Positions 1-9,002 of a stretch of 64,000 nucleotides of DNA are shown piece by piece (position 1 is the stretch's first letter; each line of letters opens with the position of its first letter). The stretch comes from Vibrio tritonius (GTDB taxonomy: Bacteria; Pseudomonadota; Gammaproteobacteria; Enterobacterales; Vibrionaceae), in assembly GCF_001547935.1 (NCBI RefSeq), contig NZ_AP014635.1, positions 372,001 through 436,000 of the forward strand, given 5' to 3'. Both the position numbers and the translations under genes were made by a program. Below the pieces are notes generated by a model, which was not told the DNA's origin, did no database searches, and worked only from the letters and a program-made list of their open reading frames with translations.

Positions 1-1
1 C

Positions 2-1129
2 CATCAACCGGTGGTCTATGTGAATAATGCCTCTCGCGCGGTTGGTGTTTGTACCGCGTTGTTATCAGATGAACAACGTCCTAGTTTTATAGAAAAACTC
101 AATACGGATTATGAACGTACACGTGATCAGCATGCTCGCAAAACGCCTAAAACACGCCCTGTTACATTGGCAGAAGCCCGTGCGAATAAAGTTGATATCG
201 ATTGGAAAAACTACACGCCGCCAGTTCCGCTTAAAACTGGAATCCATGTATTTGACAATATGGATGTTGCCACCTTGCGTCAGTACATTGACTGGACCCC
301 ATTTTTTATGACGTGGTCCTTGATGGGGAAATATCCTGCGATTCTAGATCATGAGGAGGTTGGTGAAGAAGCTAAACGTTTATTTCATGATGCTAATGAA
401 TGGCTTGATCGTATTGAAAGTGAAGGATTGCTGAAAGCCTCAGGGATTTGTGGATTATTTCCAGCAGCCAGTGTAGGTGATGATATCGAAGTTTATAACG
501 ATAAAGAGCGTGGTGATGTCTGCCATATTCTCCATCATTTACGCCAACAAACACTTAAACCTAAAGGACCTAATTACTGTTTATCTGATTACATTGCGCC
601 GAAGGAGAGTGGTAAAGCGGATTGGATTGGTGCTTTTGCCGTTACTGGTGGAATTAATGAACGTGAACTTGCCGATCAGTTGAAAGCACAAGGCGATGAC
701 TATAATGCGATTATGGTACAAGCGGTCGCAGATCGTTTAGCGGAAGCGTTCGCGGAATATTTACATCAAGTGATACGTAAAGAAATCTGGGGCTATGCTG
801 CTAACGAAAGCTTATCGAATGATGAGCTGATTCGTGAAAAATACCAAGGGATTCGTCCTGCTCCTGGTTATGCTGCTTGCCCGGAACACACTGAAAAAGG
901 GGCGATTTGGGAACTACTTAAGGTTGAAGAGACGATCGGTATGCAATTAACTTCGAGTTATGCCATGTATCCAGGGGCATCAGTATCTGGTTGGTACTTT
1001 TCTCATCCAGAGTCCCGCTATTTTGCAGTGGCACAGATTCAAGAAGATCAGTTGGAAGACTACGCTGAGCGCAAAGGTTGGGATCGTATTGAGGCTGAAA
1101 AGTGGTTGGGTCCTAATATCAATGGTTAA
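2..1129 (+). CDS. metH: Cobalamin-dependent methionine synthase, C-terminal part (5' end outside window)
   Basis: Transfers a methyl group from methyltetrahydrofolate via cobalamin to homocysteine, making methionine in the cytoplasm. The reading frame is open from the window edge, so this is the last ~375 residues of a protein normally ~1,230 long. Visible are the tail of the B12-binding module (HQPVVYVNNASRAVG) and the whole AdoMet-binding reactivation domain. That domain starts near DWKNYTPPVP and includes YIDWTPFFMTWSL and the AdoMet-contacting RPAPGYAACPEHTEKG motif (about residues 285-300 of the visible part). The GTG at position 11 is internal, not a start. The gene ends just before a bidirectional hairpin shared with the convergent lysC. 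No frame disruption is seen; identification is very secure. Confidence 0.97.
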   Translation, partial: HQPVVYVNNASRAVGVCTALLSDEQRPSFIEKLNTDYERTRDQHARKTPKTRPVTLAEARANKVDIDWKNYTPPVPLKTGIHVFDNMDVATLRQYIDWTPFFMTWSLMGKYPAILDHEEVGEEAKRLFHDANEWLDRIESEGLLKASGICGLFPAASVGDDIEVYNDKERGDVCHILHHLRQQTLKPKGPNYCLSDYIAPKESGKADWIGAFAVTGGINERELADQLKAQGDDYNAIMVQAVADRLAEAFAEYLHQVIRKEIWGYAANESLSNDELIREKYQGIRPAPGYAACPEHTEKGAIWELLKVEETIGMQLTSSYAMYPGASVSGWYFSHPESRYFAVAQIQEDQLEDYAERKGWDRIEAEKWLGPNING

Positions 1130-1156
1130 TCCGATTCATCGATAACTGGGCAAGAA

Positions 1157-1180
1157 AAGGGCCATCAAATGATGGCCCTT
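1157..1180. terminator. Bidirectional terminator between metH and lysC
   Basis: A 10-bp perfect stem (AAGGGCCATC / GATGGCCCTT) with a 4-nt loop sits between the two convergent stop codons. Reading leftward it is followed by TTTTCTTG, giving a good intrinsic terminator for lysC. Rightward the tail is ATTACTT, weaker but usable for metH. Confidence 0.85.
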
Positions 1181-1210
1181 ATTACTTCTCGTTCGCCAGT
1201 AGGCTTTTTA

Positions 1211-2560
1211 TTATTTTTCGAACAGCTCACCATGGAGATGCTGAATCACTTCTTTAGCTGATGATGAATCAACTAAGAAACAAAGATTATGGTCGCTGGC
1301 ACCATAGCAAATCATACGCAAATTAAAATCATCAAGTACACCAAACACTTGCTTCGCGTAGCCACGGTTTTCCATTTGGTTACCTATTAAAGCCACCAAA
1401 CTTAAATCGTGTTCTACTTTTACGGTACACAGATCTTGTAACTCGTCTTTCACTGCTTGTGGTAGTTCTGGAGCTCCGCCGGAAGTATCAGTCTTATCCA
1501 GAGTTAGCGATACACTAATTTCTGAAGTTGTAATTAAATCGACAGATATTTTATGTTTAGCAAGTATTTCAAATACCTTAGATAAGAAGCCACATGCTTG
1601 GAACATCTTTGCACTATGTAATGTCACCATAGTTTGATTATTACGTAGTGCAAGAGCTCGAAATGGTGGAGCGCTTTCTACTTCTTGGCGTATCCACGTG
1701 CCGCCACGTTCAGGTTCTTTTGAAGATCCTACAAATACGGGAATACCATCACGTAATGCTGGTAGTAACGTTGATGGATGAAGAATTTTGGCGCCGAAAT
1801 TTGCCATTTCGGACGCTTCGTTAAAGCTGATTTCAGGAATTGGTTGGGCATTTGGTGCAATGCGAGGATCGGTACTGTAAATGCCAGGGACGTCAGTCCA
1901 GATCTCTAAACCGGATGCTTGAACCGCTTCTGCGATCAATGCTGCAGAATAGTCGCTGCCTCCACGACCTAGTGTCGTGGTGTTGCCATCTTCGTCGGAG
2001 CCGATAAAGCCTTGAGTCACCACAACATGGTTTTGACAAAGAGGAACAAGAAGCTCTTTGGCTAGAGAGTCAATTTCAACAAGTTGAGGTTCTGCTTTAC
2101 CAAAGTTGTCATCGGTACGTAGTACTTCGCGAATATCAAAACGGACAGCATTAATACCACGCTCGACCATAACTTGAGTCAAGATGTAAGTCGACATCAA
2201 CTCACCGCAAGCCACTAAATGGTCGGTCAGTTTATGGCTAGATTGATATGATGCAGCTTCTGAAGCACTGGTCACGATGTCTAAAATAGCATGAACCTGT
2301 TTTTCAACTTGAGTGGGTTCGCTTAATTGGTCAATGATTGCATGGTGTATATCTGCAATTTGATTAATGAGCGCAGCTCGGACATCAGCGTCTGCTACAC
2401 CGTTAGCCAGTTCAACCAATAAATTGGTTACACCTGAACAGGCACTACTCACAACCAATTTGGTATTTTGATTGTTTTCGATAATAGCAGCACAGCGACT
2501 CATTGCGATAAAGTCTGCTACGCTAGTTCCGCCAAATTTCGCTACATTAAATGCGCTCAC
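1211..2560 (-). CDS. lysC: Lysine-sensitive aspartokinase III
   Basis: Phosphorylates L-aspartate with ATP, the first step to lysine, threonine, methionine and diaminopimelate. The 449 residues equal the E. coli LysC length. The N-terminal kinase signature KFGGTSVADF lies at residues 8-17 and the nucleotide/aspartate-binding TTLGRGGSDYSAAL near residue 195. The C-terminal third has the two ACT regulatory regions that bind lysine (from about residue 310). The start is GTG (MSAFNVAKFGG) with GGGAGA 8 bases upstream. The lysine riboswitch and terminator in its leader indicate lysine-repressed expression; the ACT domains indicate lysine feedback on the enzyme. It stands alone, convergent with metH. 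Confidence 0.96.
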   Translation of the reverse strand: MSAFNVAKFGGTSVADFIAMSRCAAIIENNQNTKLVVSSACSGVTNLLVELANGVADADVRAALINQIADIHHAIIDQLSEPTQVEKQVHAILDIVTSASEAASYQSSHKLTDHLVACGELMSTYILTQVMVERGINAVRFDIREVLRTDDNFGKAEPQLVEIDSLAKELLVPLCQNHVVVTQGFIGSDEDGNTTTLGRGGSDYSAALIAEAVQASGLEIWTDVPGIYSTDPRIAPNAQPIPEISFNEASEMANFGAKILHPSTLLPALRDGIPVFVGSSKEPERGGTWIRQEVESAPPFRALALRNNQTMVTLHSAKMFQACGFLSKVFEILAKHKISVDLITTSEISVSLTLDKTDTSGGAPELPQAVKDELQDLCTVKVEHDLSLVALIGNQMENRGYAKQVFGVLDDFNLRMICYGASDHNLCFLVDSSSAKEVIQHLHGELFEK

Positions 2561-2647
2561 GATGTATTCTCCCGATACGTCCTAAAATAAAATGGGTTGT
2601 AAGAACAACCTTATGTCCTAATAATATGAAGAGAGAGACGTAGAGCC

Positions 2648-2685
2648 AAAAAGAGGTGTTAACTAAGAAAGGTTAAGAAGACCTC
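2648..2685 (-). terminator. Riboswitch-controlled terminator in the lysC leader
   Basis: On the minus strand the RNA can fold GAGGT-(4-nt bulge)-TTAAC / GTTAA-C-ACCTC followed by a T run. The 5' arm GAGGT directly follows the 3' P1 strand (CTTCTG) of the lysine aptamer. Lysine binding could therefore decide whether this hairpin forms. The hairpin is seen; the switching mechanism is inferred. Confidence 0.65.
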
Positions 2686-2850
2686 AGAAGCTCTTCATCA
2701 GACGGAGCTGATGACAGTTGAAGGGATTCAGCCCGTTCACCCGACAAGTCATTACCACATTATGACTTATCTCGGCACTACTCCCCCTCAGTGAATTGTA
2801 TCGGAATTGTGGTTCCACAAAACACCTACCTGGGTAGTGCTCCTCTTCTG
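2685..2850 (-). promoter_or_regulatory. Lysine riboswitch (L box) upstream of lysC
   Basis: On the minus strand the leader starts CAGAAGAGGAGCACTACCC and carries GGGGGAGTAGTGCCGAGAT, the conserved L-box core segments. It also has paired arms such as GTCATCAGCTCCGTCTGATG. The outer ends CAGAAG and CTTCTG pair as P1. Length (~166 nt) and placement about 125 nt before an aspartokinase start agree with the lysine riboswitch class. It is expected to switch lysC off when lysine is plentiful. Confidence 0.88.
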
Positions 2851-3028
2851 CTTGATAGCCTATTCATTGAACGTGTTTGTGTGATTAATGTCAATCGTAA
2901 ATTGCATGATTATGCCAGTTAACTGCAATTTTTATGATGACTCATCCTTTCTGACTAATCGTTAGTGGCATTGAATGCTTTTCCATCTACTCTAAGCTTA
3001 GCAATTTGTTTGTCAGCAAGGAGGCGTT

Positions 3029-4156
3029 ATGGCCATTACCAGTTTTTTACCACCACGACGTATTTTGATGGGCCCTGGTCCTTCAGATATTTCCCCTCAA
3101 GTATTACAAGCACTTAGTAGACCAACAGTGGGGCATCTGGATCCGTTATTTATTACTATGATGGATGAAGTGAAGTCTTTGCTGCAATATGCATTTCAAA
3201 CTAAAAACAGTTTTACCATTGCCTTGTCTGCACCTGGTAGTGCGGGGATGGAAGCGTGCTTTGTAAATTTAGTCGAGCCAGGCGATAAAGTGATTGTGTG
3301 TCGCAATGGTGTTTTTGGCGAACGAATGCGTGAGAACGTGCTCCGTTGTGGAGGTGAGGTCGTTGTCGTAGATGATGAATGGGGCGCTCCTGTTTCTGTC
3401 GATAAAGTCGAGCAAACCCTTAAAGCTCATCCGGATGCAAAAGCGTTAGCATTTGTTCATGCAGAGACCTCGACAGGGGCTCTTAGTGATGCCCAAGCTT
3501 TAGGTGCTTTGGCTAAACGTTTCGGTATGCTCAGTATTGTTGATGCGGTGACCTCTCTTGGCGGTGTGCCACTGCTGGTGGATGAATGGCAGCTTGATGC
3601 GGTCTATTCTGGTAGTCAAAAATGCCTTTCTTGTGTTCCAGGGTTGTCACCTCTGACATTCTCAGATGCTGCAATTGCGAAAATTAGTTCACGTAAGACT
3701 CCGATACAAAGTTGGTTTTTGGACCAAACACTGGTTCTAGCTTATTGGAGTGGTGAAGGGCGGCGTAGCTATCATCATACAGCGCCAGTGAACAGTTTAT
3801 ACGCATTACATGAGTCGCTGTTAATGTTACAGCAGGAAGGGTTAGAAAATGCTTGGAAACGTCATCAAACCATGCATCAAAAGTTAAAAGTGGGGTTAGA
3901 AAATTTAGGCTTTGAATTTGTGGTTGATGAGGCATATCGTTTGCCGCAGTTGAATGCGGTTTACTTACCTCAAGGGGTAAATGACGGTGCAGTAAGGCAG
4001 CACTTGCTTAAGACTTATAACCTTGAGATTGGTGCAGGATTAGGTGGATTGGCAGGGAAGGCATGGCGTATTGGTTTGATGGGGTACGCCGCTAGGGAAG
4101 AAAATGTGGCTCTATGTTTAAGTGCATTAGAGGATTCTCTAAACACGAGTAAGTAA
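3029..4156 (+). CDS. Class V aminotransferase, alanine/serine-glyoxylate type
   Basis: A cytoplasmic PLP-dependent aminotransferase of fold type I. The 375 residues open with RRILMGPGPSDISPQVLQAL, typical of the AGXT / serine-glyoxylate aminotransferase subfamily. SAPGSAGMEA (near residue 67) contacts the cofactor phosphate, VDAVTSLGG (~172) supplies the cofactor aspartate, and YSGSQKCLS (~190) carries the Schiff-base lysine. PGLSPLTFS follows it. The start ATG has a near-perfect AAGGAGG eight bases upstream, suggesting strong translation. It is a single-gene unit ending at a bidirectional hairpin. The substrate pair (alanine, serine or another amine with glyoxylate or pyruvate) cannot be fixed from sequence. 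Confidence 0.85.
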   Translation: MAITSFLPPRRILMGPGPSDISPQVLQALSRPTVGHLDPLFITMMDEVKSLLQYAFQTKNSFTIALSAPGSAGMEACFVNLVEPGDKVIVCRNGVFGERMRENVLRCGGEVVVVDDEWGAPVSVDKVEQTLKAHPDAKALAFVHAETSTGALSDAQALGALAKRFGMLSIVDAVTSLGGVPLLVDEWQLDAVYSGSQKCLSCVPGLSPLTFSDAAIAKISSRKTPIQSWFLDQTLVLAYWSGEGRRSYHHTAPVNSLYALHESLLMLQQEGLENAWKRHQTMHQKLKVGLENLGFEFVVDEAYRLPQLNAVYLPQGVNDGAVRQHLLKTYNLEIGAGLGGLAGKAWRIGLMGYAAREENVALCLSALEDSLNTSK

Positions 4157-4167
4157 TCTTTAGAGAT

Positions 4168-4189
4168 AAGGCCTGAGTTTTCAGGCCTT
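4168..4189. terminator. Bidirectional terminator between aminotransferase and pglL
   Basis: A 9-bp perfect stem (AAGGCCTGA / TCAGGCCTT) with a short T-rich loop lies between convergent genes. Both sides have only modest T/A tracts, so efficiency is uncertain, but position and symmetry support the call. Confidence 0.75.
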
Positions 4190-4203
4190 ACTTCTTTATG
4201 TGA

Positions 4204-5976
4204 TTAAGGTGTTTTTGAAGCAACGGATGAGGCGGCTGACTTTGTCGCTGGATCGACATATTGCACGGAATCCAACTCTAATGCCATTCCTGGGAATAAG
4301 AACTTAGCCTCACTACGAATCTGTTCTGCGCGGCTAGCTTCCCCAATGCTTTGATAAGCAATAATCAAATTTTTGTAGAATTCAGGTCTTGGTTTCCGTT
4401 TGATGATCTCTAATGTCCAATCAATAAAAGGTTGAATATACTTCGGCTCGTGTTGTTTTAATCCCATACCTAAATAAGTGCTGTATACGTCCCAATCGTA
4501 ACGGTCTTGCCATACATACAAGTTAGTTACCTTACTTAGCAAGGAGATGTCATGCGGGGGTAAACGCTCAAACCGTAGTAAAACATAGTTAGTTTGTAAT
4601 GCGCTGCCCATAAAGGTTATTGTGAGTAATGGTATGAGTAGCGAGAATATTCTTAACCCGGCTTTTATCCATTGGTGGAATGGCCAATAGCTATACTTTG
4701 CTGAACGTTGATCAATCCAGTACAGCAGAATTAAAAAAGTGATCCAATGAGCAGCTGAATGGTAAAAAGGATACTCAAGTTGGGTGTGCAAACTAATCGG
4801 TACAATCAGAGCGAACAGAGCTAAGCGCGTATCTTTTTTTGTGTGATATAGCCTTAAAAGCACAAACCCTACAGCAATGAAAATACCAACGATAGGTAGC
4901 AAACCACCCTCAACAGCCCAGTAAAGTAGCTCATTATGAGGATGATCCATTGAGGGTAATCCGGGGTGATAATTAGCATTGAGTTGGTGCTGACGAGCTG
5001 TGTATAACAAATATTCAGATTCGAATTTACCATAGCCATAACCAGTAAATGGTTTTTCAATCACCATGTCGAGGGTTTGGGGAAACGTATAGCGACGAGG
5101 GCTTTGAAGATCGGCTTTATTAACCACAAATCCGGCATTTCCTTGAATCTGGACGGCTGATATACCAGATGATACCCCAAGGATAATAATGGCTACCCAG
5201 CTAATAAATCGGCGGCGCGGAGCGTACTTATAGAGATAAGGTGTTAACAGTAGGGATGTAAGCACTAAGGCTAGCCAACCTGTACGTGATGCTAATACCA
5301 CTAAGAGCAAGGTTGATACAAACGTGGCAATATAAAGTAACGATATTTCAATGATCCGGCGATTATATTTTTGCGGTTGGCGTGCAAGCATATATCCAGC
5401 GAGAACAAACCCAGTAGCCATGAAGCTCGCCATGACGTTAGGTTGTTGAAAAATACCATAAGGGCGCAAAAACCTTAGTGTGCCATCGGTTCTCTCGGGA
5501 GCAATAAAATATTGATAAAGGCCAAAGATAGCCTCTATCAACGTTGCGAGAATAATGAGCCATAGTAAACGTTGACGTTCTTTATTGCTGAACTGAAATT
5601 GTTGCAGTAATAGAAAAAAGCCCCAGCCGCTCCAAAGTCCTATCAGTCGTAAAGCACTCTCTTCTAAAGACGCATTGCGGTAAAGCACCGGAATTGTCAT
5701 AAGGATGCAAGCAATCAATAGGCCAACAGTGAGTTTGGAGTAGCGGAGTTTTAAATTATTACCCAACTGATACAACCCAATTCCCGCGGCAATGCTGACG
5801 GCTATCCAAGTTGTACTATTAAAAGAGAGTGCAAGTCCAGAACCGCCAGGGTTAGACATAAAAAAATGCATCGCGTAAACATAGAGTAATGCGATTGCGT
5901 AAATAAAGGCTTTATTGAGCGGAACCACTGGGGCTCTTGGTTCCAATTTAGTACCGCTTAAGAGTAATATCGCCAT
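4204..5976 (-). CDS. pglL: PglL-family O-oligosaccharyltransferase (Wzy_C / O-antigen ligase superfamily)
   Basis: An inner-membrane enzyme of 590 residues with about 10-12 hydrophobic segments (roughly residues 22-430) and a soluble C-terminal tail. Motifs characteristic of PglL/ligase proteins are YGIFQQPNVMASF (~173-185) and the periplasmic-loop motif DHPHNELLYWAVEGG (~344-358), whose histidine is the family's key residue. PglL enzymes move lipid-linked oligosaccharide onto serine residues of exported proteins such as pilins. The V. cholerae homologue sits at the same position beside uvrA. The nearby MSHA pilin locus is a plausible but unproven source of substrates. An O-antigen ligase (WaaL) role is the main alternative. 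Translation starts at ATG 5976, 67 bases after uvrA. Confidence 0.8.
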   Translation of the reverse strand: MAILLLSGTKLEPRAPVVPLNKAFIYAIALLYVYAMHFFMSNPGGSGLALSFNSTTWIAVSIAAGIGLYQLGNNLKLRYSKLTVGLLIACILMTIPVLYRNASLEESALRLIGLWSGWGFFLLLQQFQFSNKERQRLLWLIILATLIEAIFGLYQYFIAPERTDGTLRFLRPYGIFQQPNVMASFMATGFVLAGYMLARQPQKYNRRIIEISLLYIATFVSTLLLVVLASRTGWLALVLTSLLLTPYLYKYAPRRRFISWVAIIILGVSSGISAVQIQGNAGFVVNKADLQSPRRYTFPQTLDMVIEKPFTGYGYGKFESEYLLYTARQHQLNANYHPGLPSMDHPHNELLYWAVEGGLLPIVGIFIAVGFVLLRLYHTKKDTRLALFALIVPISLHTQLEYPFYHSAAHWITFLILLYWIDQRSAKYSYWPFHQWIKAGLRIFSLLIPLLTITFMGSALQTNYVLLRFERLPPHDISLLSKVTNLYVWQDRYDWDVYSTYLGMGLKQHEPKYIQPFIDWTLEIIKRKPRPEFYKNLIIAYQSIGEASRAEQIRSEAKFLFPGMALELDSVQYVDPATKSAASSVASKTP

Positions 5977-5994
5977 AATTTTCTCATAGACTTA

Positions 5995-6024
5995 TAAAAA
6001 GAAACCAGCGTTCATGCTGGCTTC
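5995..6024 (-). terminator. uvrA terminator
   Basis: Reading leftward: GAAGCCAGC-ATGAAC-GCTGGTTTC followed by TTTTTATA. This is a strong intrinsic terminator lying between uvrA and pglL, so pglL probably has its own promoter. Confidence 0.85.
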
Positions 6025-6043
6025 GATACTTTACCTTTTTGTC

Positions 6044-8866
6044 CTATTTCAACATAGGTTTAAGGAATCGAGCTGTGTGCGAACTTGCCACATCAACAAT
6101 GTCTTCGGGTGTGCCTTCTGCAATGATTTCACCACCACCTTGTCCACCTTCAGGACCAAGATCGATAATCCAGTCTGCCGTTTTTATCACGTCTAAATTG
6201 TGTTCTATGACGACAATCGTATTTCCTTTATCGCGCAGTTGGTGAAGCACTGTAAGCAACTGCTGGATATCGTGGAAATGCAAACCAGTGGTTGGTTCAT
6301 CGAGAATATACAGTGTTTTACCCGTATCTCGTTTAGACAATTCACGAGCCAATTTAACTCGTTGAGCTTCACCACCCGAAAGTGTAGTCGCTGCTTGACC
6401 TAAACGTATATAAGATAAACCAACATCCATCAATGTTTGCAATTTGCGAGCAATAGCCGGAACTGGTTCAAAAAATTCGCGAGATTCTTCGATGGTCATC
6501 TCAAGCACTTCGTGGATCGTTTTGCCTTTGTAGCGAACCTCTAAGGTTTCCCGGTTATAACGTTTCCCTTTACAAACATCGCATGGAACATACACATCGG
6601 GTAGAAAATGCATTTCCACTTTGATTACCCCATCGCCTTGGCAAGCTTCACAGCGCCCGCCACGGACGTTAAAACTAAATCGGCCAGGTTTGTAACCACG
6701 AGAACGAGATTCTTGAGTACCAGCAAAGAGTTCGCGGATTGGGGTAAAAATTCCAGTATAAGTGGCTGGGTTAGAGCGTGGAGTTCGACCAATTGGGCTT
6801 TGATCAATGTCGATTACTTTATCAAAATGCTCCAAGCCTTTTACTTTTTTGTATGGAGCTGGTGTTGAGGTGGTTGCTCCATTGAGTGCTGTGTGCGCAA
6901 TTTTAAAGAAGGTATCATTTATTAAGGTTGATTTCCCTGAGCCGGACACACCAGTTACGCACGTAAATAGACCTACCGGAATGGATAAATCGACATTCTT
7001 TAAGTTATTGCCCGTTGCTCCCAGCACCTCAACAACTTTCTTGGCATTTTTTGCAACGCGTTGAGTCGGAACTGCTATTGATTTTGCGCCACTGAGGTAT
7101 TGTCCTGTAAGAGAGTTTGGATTAGCAATGATCTCATCCACTTTACCCTCTGCGACAACTTGACCGCCATGAACACCAGCACCTGGACCAATATCAATTA
7201 CATGATCAGCTGTACGAATAGCATCTTCATCATGCTCAACGACTAAAACAGTATTACCTAGATCTCGCAGATGAATTAAAGTTTTTAATAAGCGCTCATT
7301 GTCGCGTTGATGTAAGCCGATAGAAGGTTCATCAAGTACATACATCACACCAACAAGACCTGCACCAATTTGACTTGCTAAGCGAATACGCTGAGCTTCT
7401 CCACCAGATAAAGTATCGGCACTGCGTGATAAGTTAAGGTAGTTCAACCCCACATTGACTAGAAAATGTAAGCGATCTTTGATCTCTTTCATTACTTTCT
7501 CTGCAATTTGGGCTTTTTGACCTTTTAGCTCTAAGGTGTCAAAAAAGCCCAGCGCATCAGAAATACTCAACTCAACGATTTCGGGTAAGGCTGTATCATG
7601 AATAAAGACATTGCGAGCCTCTTCCCTTAAGCGAGTACCATGACAGTTTGCACAAGATTTATTGGATATATATTTGCTCAGTTCCTCGCGTACCGAGCTG
7701 GATTCTGTTTCACGATAGCGACGTTCTAGAGTATTCAAAATGCCTTCAAAAGGATGGCGTTTGATACGGATGTCACCACGATCGTTTACATACTTAAATT
7801 CAATTTCGGTATGGCCAGAACCATGTAATATGGTGTCTTGAATCTTCTTTGGTAGCTCATCAAACGGCGTAGTTAATTTGAACTTATAGTGTTCAGAGAG
7901 AGAAACCAGAATCTGAAAATAATAGAAATTACGCTTATCCCAACCCACGATAGCGCCATCGGCGAGGCTTAAGTTTGGATTTTGAATCACGCGTTCAGCA
8001 TCAAAATATTGCTGTACGCCTAAACCGTCACAAGTTGGACATGCCCCTGCAGGGTTATTAAAAGAAAAGAGTCTAGGTTCTAACTCTCGCATGCTGTAAC
8101 CACAGTGAGGACAAGCAAAGTTAGCAGAAAAGACGTGCTCTTCACCATCTCCATCCATTGGTGCAACAACAACGACACCACCAGAAAGTTCTAGTGCAGT
8201 TTCAAACGATTCCGCGAGGCGTTGTTGTAAATCTGCCCGTACTTTAAAACGGTCAACAACCACTTCAATGGTGTGTTTCTTTTGTAGTTCTAGAGCTGGT
8301 GGATCGGATAAATCACAGGTTTCTCCGTCGATACGAGCGCGGATAAAACCTTGTGCTGCTAGGTTTTGCAAAGTCTTAACGTGTTCCCCTTTACGCTCTT
8401 TGATGATTGGCGCAAGGAGCATCATTTTCGAACCTTCAGGAAGTGCTAAAACTTGGTCTACCATTTGGCTTACTGTTTGAGCGCTTAGAGGAACGCCATG
8501 TTCGGGACAGCGAGGTTCGCCGATGCGCGCGTAGAGCAAGCGCAGATAGTCATAGACTTCGGTAATCGTACCCACGGTAGAACGTGGGTTATGCGAAGTT
8601 GATTTCTGCTCGATAGAGATCGCAGGAGAGAGACCTTCAATATGGTCTACGTCAGGCTTTTCCATTAATGATAGAAACTGGCGCGCATAAGCAGACAGTG
8701 ATTCAACGTAACGACGCTGTCCTTCAGCGTAGAGCGTATCAAATGCAAGAGAAGACTTTCCTGAACCAGAAAGTCCGGTGATCACAACCAATTTGTCTCT
8801 TGGAATTGTGATATTGATATTTTTTAAGTTATGGGTGCGAGCGCCGCGTACTTCGATTTTGTCCAT
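6044..8866 (-). CDS. uvrA: Excinuclease ABC subunit A
   Basis: The damage-recognition ATPase of nucleotide excision repair; a dimer loads UvrB at DNA lesions. The length of 940 residues is identical to E. coli UvrA. Two ABC modules are visible: Walker [11 protein letters not shown] near residue 31 and [10 protein letters not shown] near residue 640. ABC signatures [12 protein letters not shown] (~488) and [12 protein letters not shown] (~830) follow. Zinc-binding cysteine pairs include CPHCGYSM (~253) and CEACQGDG / [10 protein letters not shown] (~740-765). A LexA-box-like site lies ~70 bp upstream, in keeping with SOS induction. It is transcribed leftward between galU and pglL, separated from each by a terminator. 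Confidence 0.98.
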   Translation of the reverse strand: MDKIEVRGARTHNLKNINITIPRDKLVVITGLSGSGKSSLAFDTLYAEGQRRYVESLSAYARQFLSLMEKPDVDHIEGLSPAISIEQKSTSHNPRSTVGTITEVYDYLRLLYARIGEPRCPEHGVPLSAQTVSQMVDQVLALPEGSKMMLLAPIIKERKGEHVKTLQNLAAQGFIRARIDGETCDLSDPPALELQKKHTIEVVVDRFKVRADLQQRLAESFETALELSGGVVVVAPMDGDGEEHVFSANFACPHCGYSMRELEPRLFSFNNPAGACPTCDGLGVQQYFDAERVIQNPNLSLADGAIVGWDKRNFYYFQILVSLSEHYKFKLTTPFDELPKKIQDTILHGSGHTEIEFKYVNDRGDIRIKRHPFEGILNTLERRYRETESSSVREELSKYISNKSCANCHGTRLREEARNVFIHDTALPEIVELSISDALGFFDTLELKGQKAQIAEKVMKEIKDRLHFLVNVGLNYLNLSRSADTLSGGEAQRIRLASQIGAGLVGVMYVLDEPSIGLHQRDNERLLKTLIHLRDLGNTVLVVEHDEDAIRTADHVIDIGPGAGVHGGQVVAEGKVDEIIANPNSLTGQYLSGAKSIAVPTQRVAKNAKKVVEVLGATGNNLKNVDLSIPVGLFTCVTGVSGSGKSTLINDTFFKIAHTALNGATTSTPAPYKKVKGLEHFDKVIDIDQSPIGRTPRSNPATYTGIFTPIRELFAGTQESRSRGYKPGRFSFNVRGGRCEACQGDGVIKVEMHFLPDVYVPCDVCKGKRYNRETLEVRYKGKTIHEVLEMTIEESREFFEPVPAIARKLQTLMDVGLSYIRLGQAATTLSGGEAQRVKLARELSKRDTGKTLYILDEPTTGLHFHDIQQLLTVLHQLRDKGNTIVVIEHNLDVIKTADWIIDLGPEGGQGGGEIIAEGTPEDIVDVASSHTARFLKPMLK

Positions 8867-8931
8867 CTGTCTGCTCTACATAAAATACCGAGGTGACAAG
8901 TATTACATAGAGTGAGAATTGTGCAAAGAAG

Positions 8932-8951
8932 TACTGGATAAAAAAACAGTT
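8932..8951 (-). promoter_or_regulatory. Putative LexA (SOS) box upstream of uvrA
   Basis: TACTGGATAAAAAAACAGTT fits the gammaproteobacterial LexA consensus CTG-N10-CAG with an AT-rich core: CTG at 8934-8936, CAG at 8947-8949, spacing exactly 10. It is 66-85 bp before the uvrA start and overlaps one arm of the galU terminator. uvrA is a classic LexA target. Confidence 0.75.
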
Positions 8952-8976
8952 AGAAACGCTCGTTCCTAACTGTTTG
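8941..8976 (-). terminator. galU terminator
   Basis: Minus-strand reading gives AAACAGTTAGGAACG-AG-CGTTTCTAACTGTTT followed by a T run. The stem is long (about 15 bp with one mismatch) and ends galU before uvrA begins. Confidence 0.85.
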
Positions 8977-9002
8977 ATTTGGGATTCAACGCAAAAAGTG
9001 TA

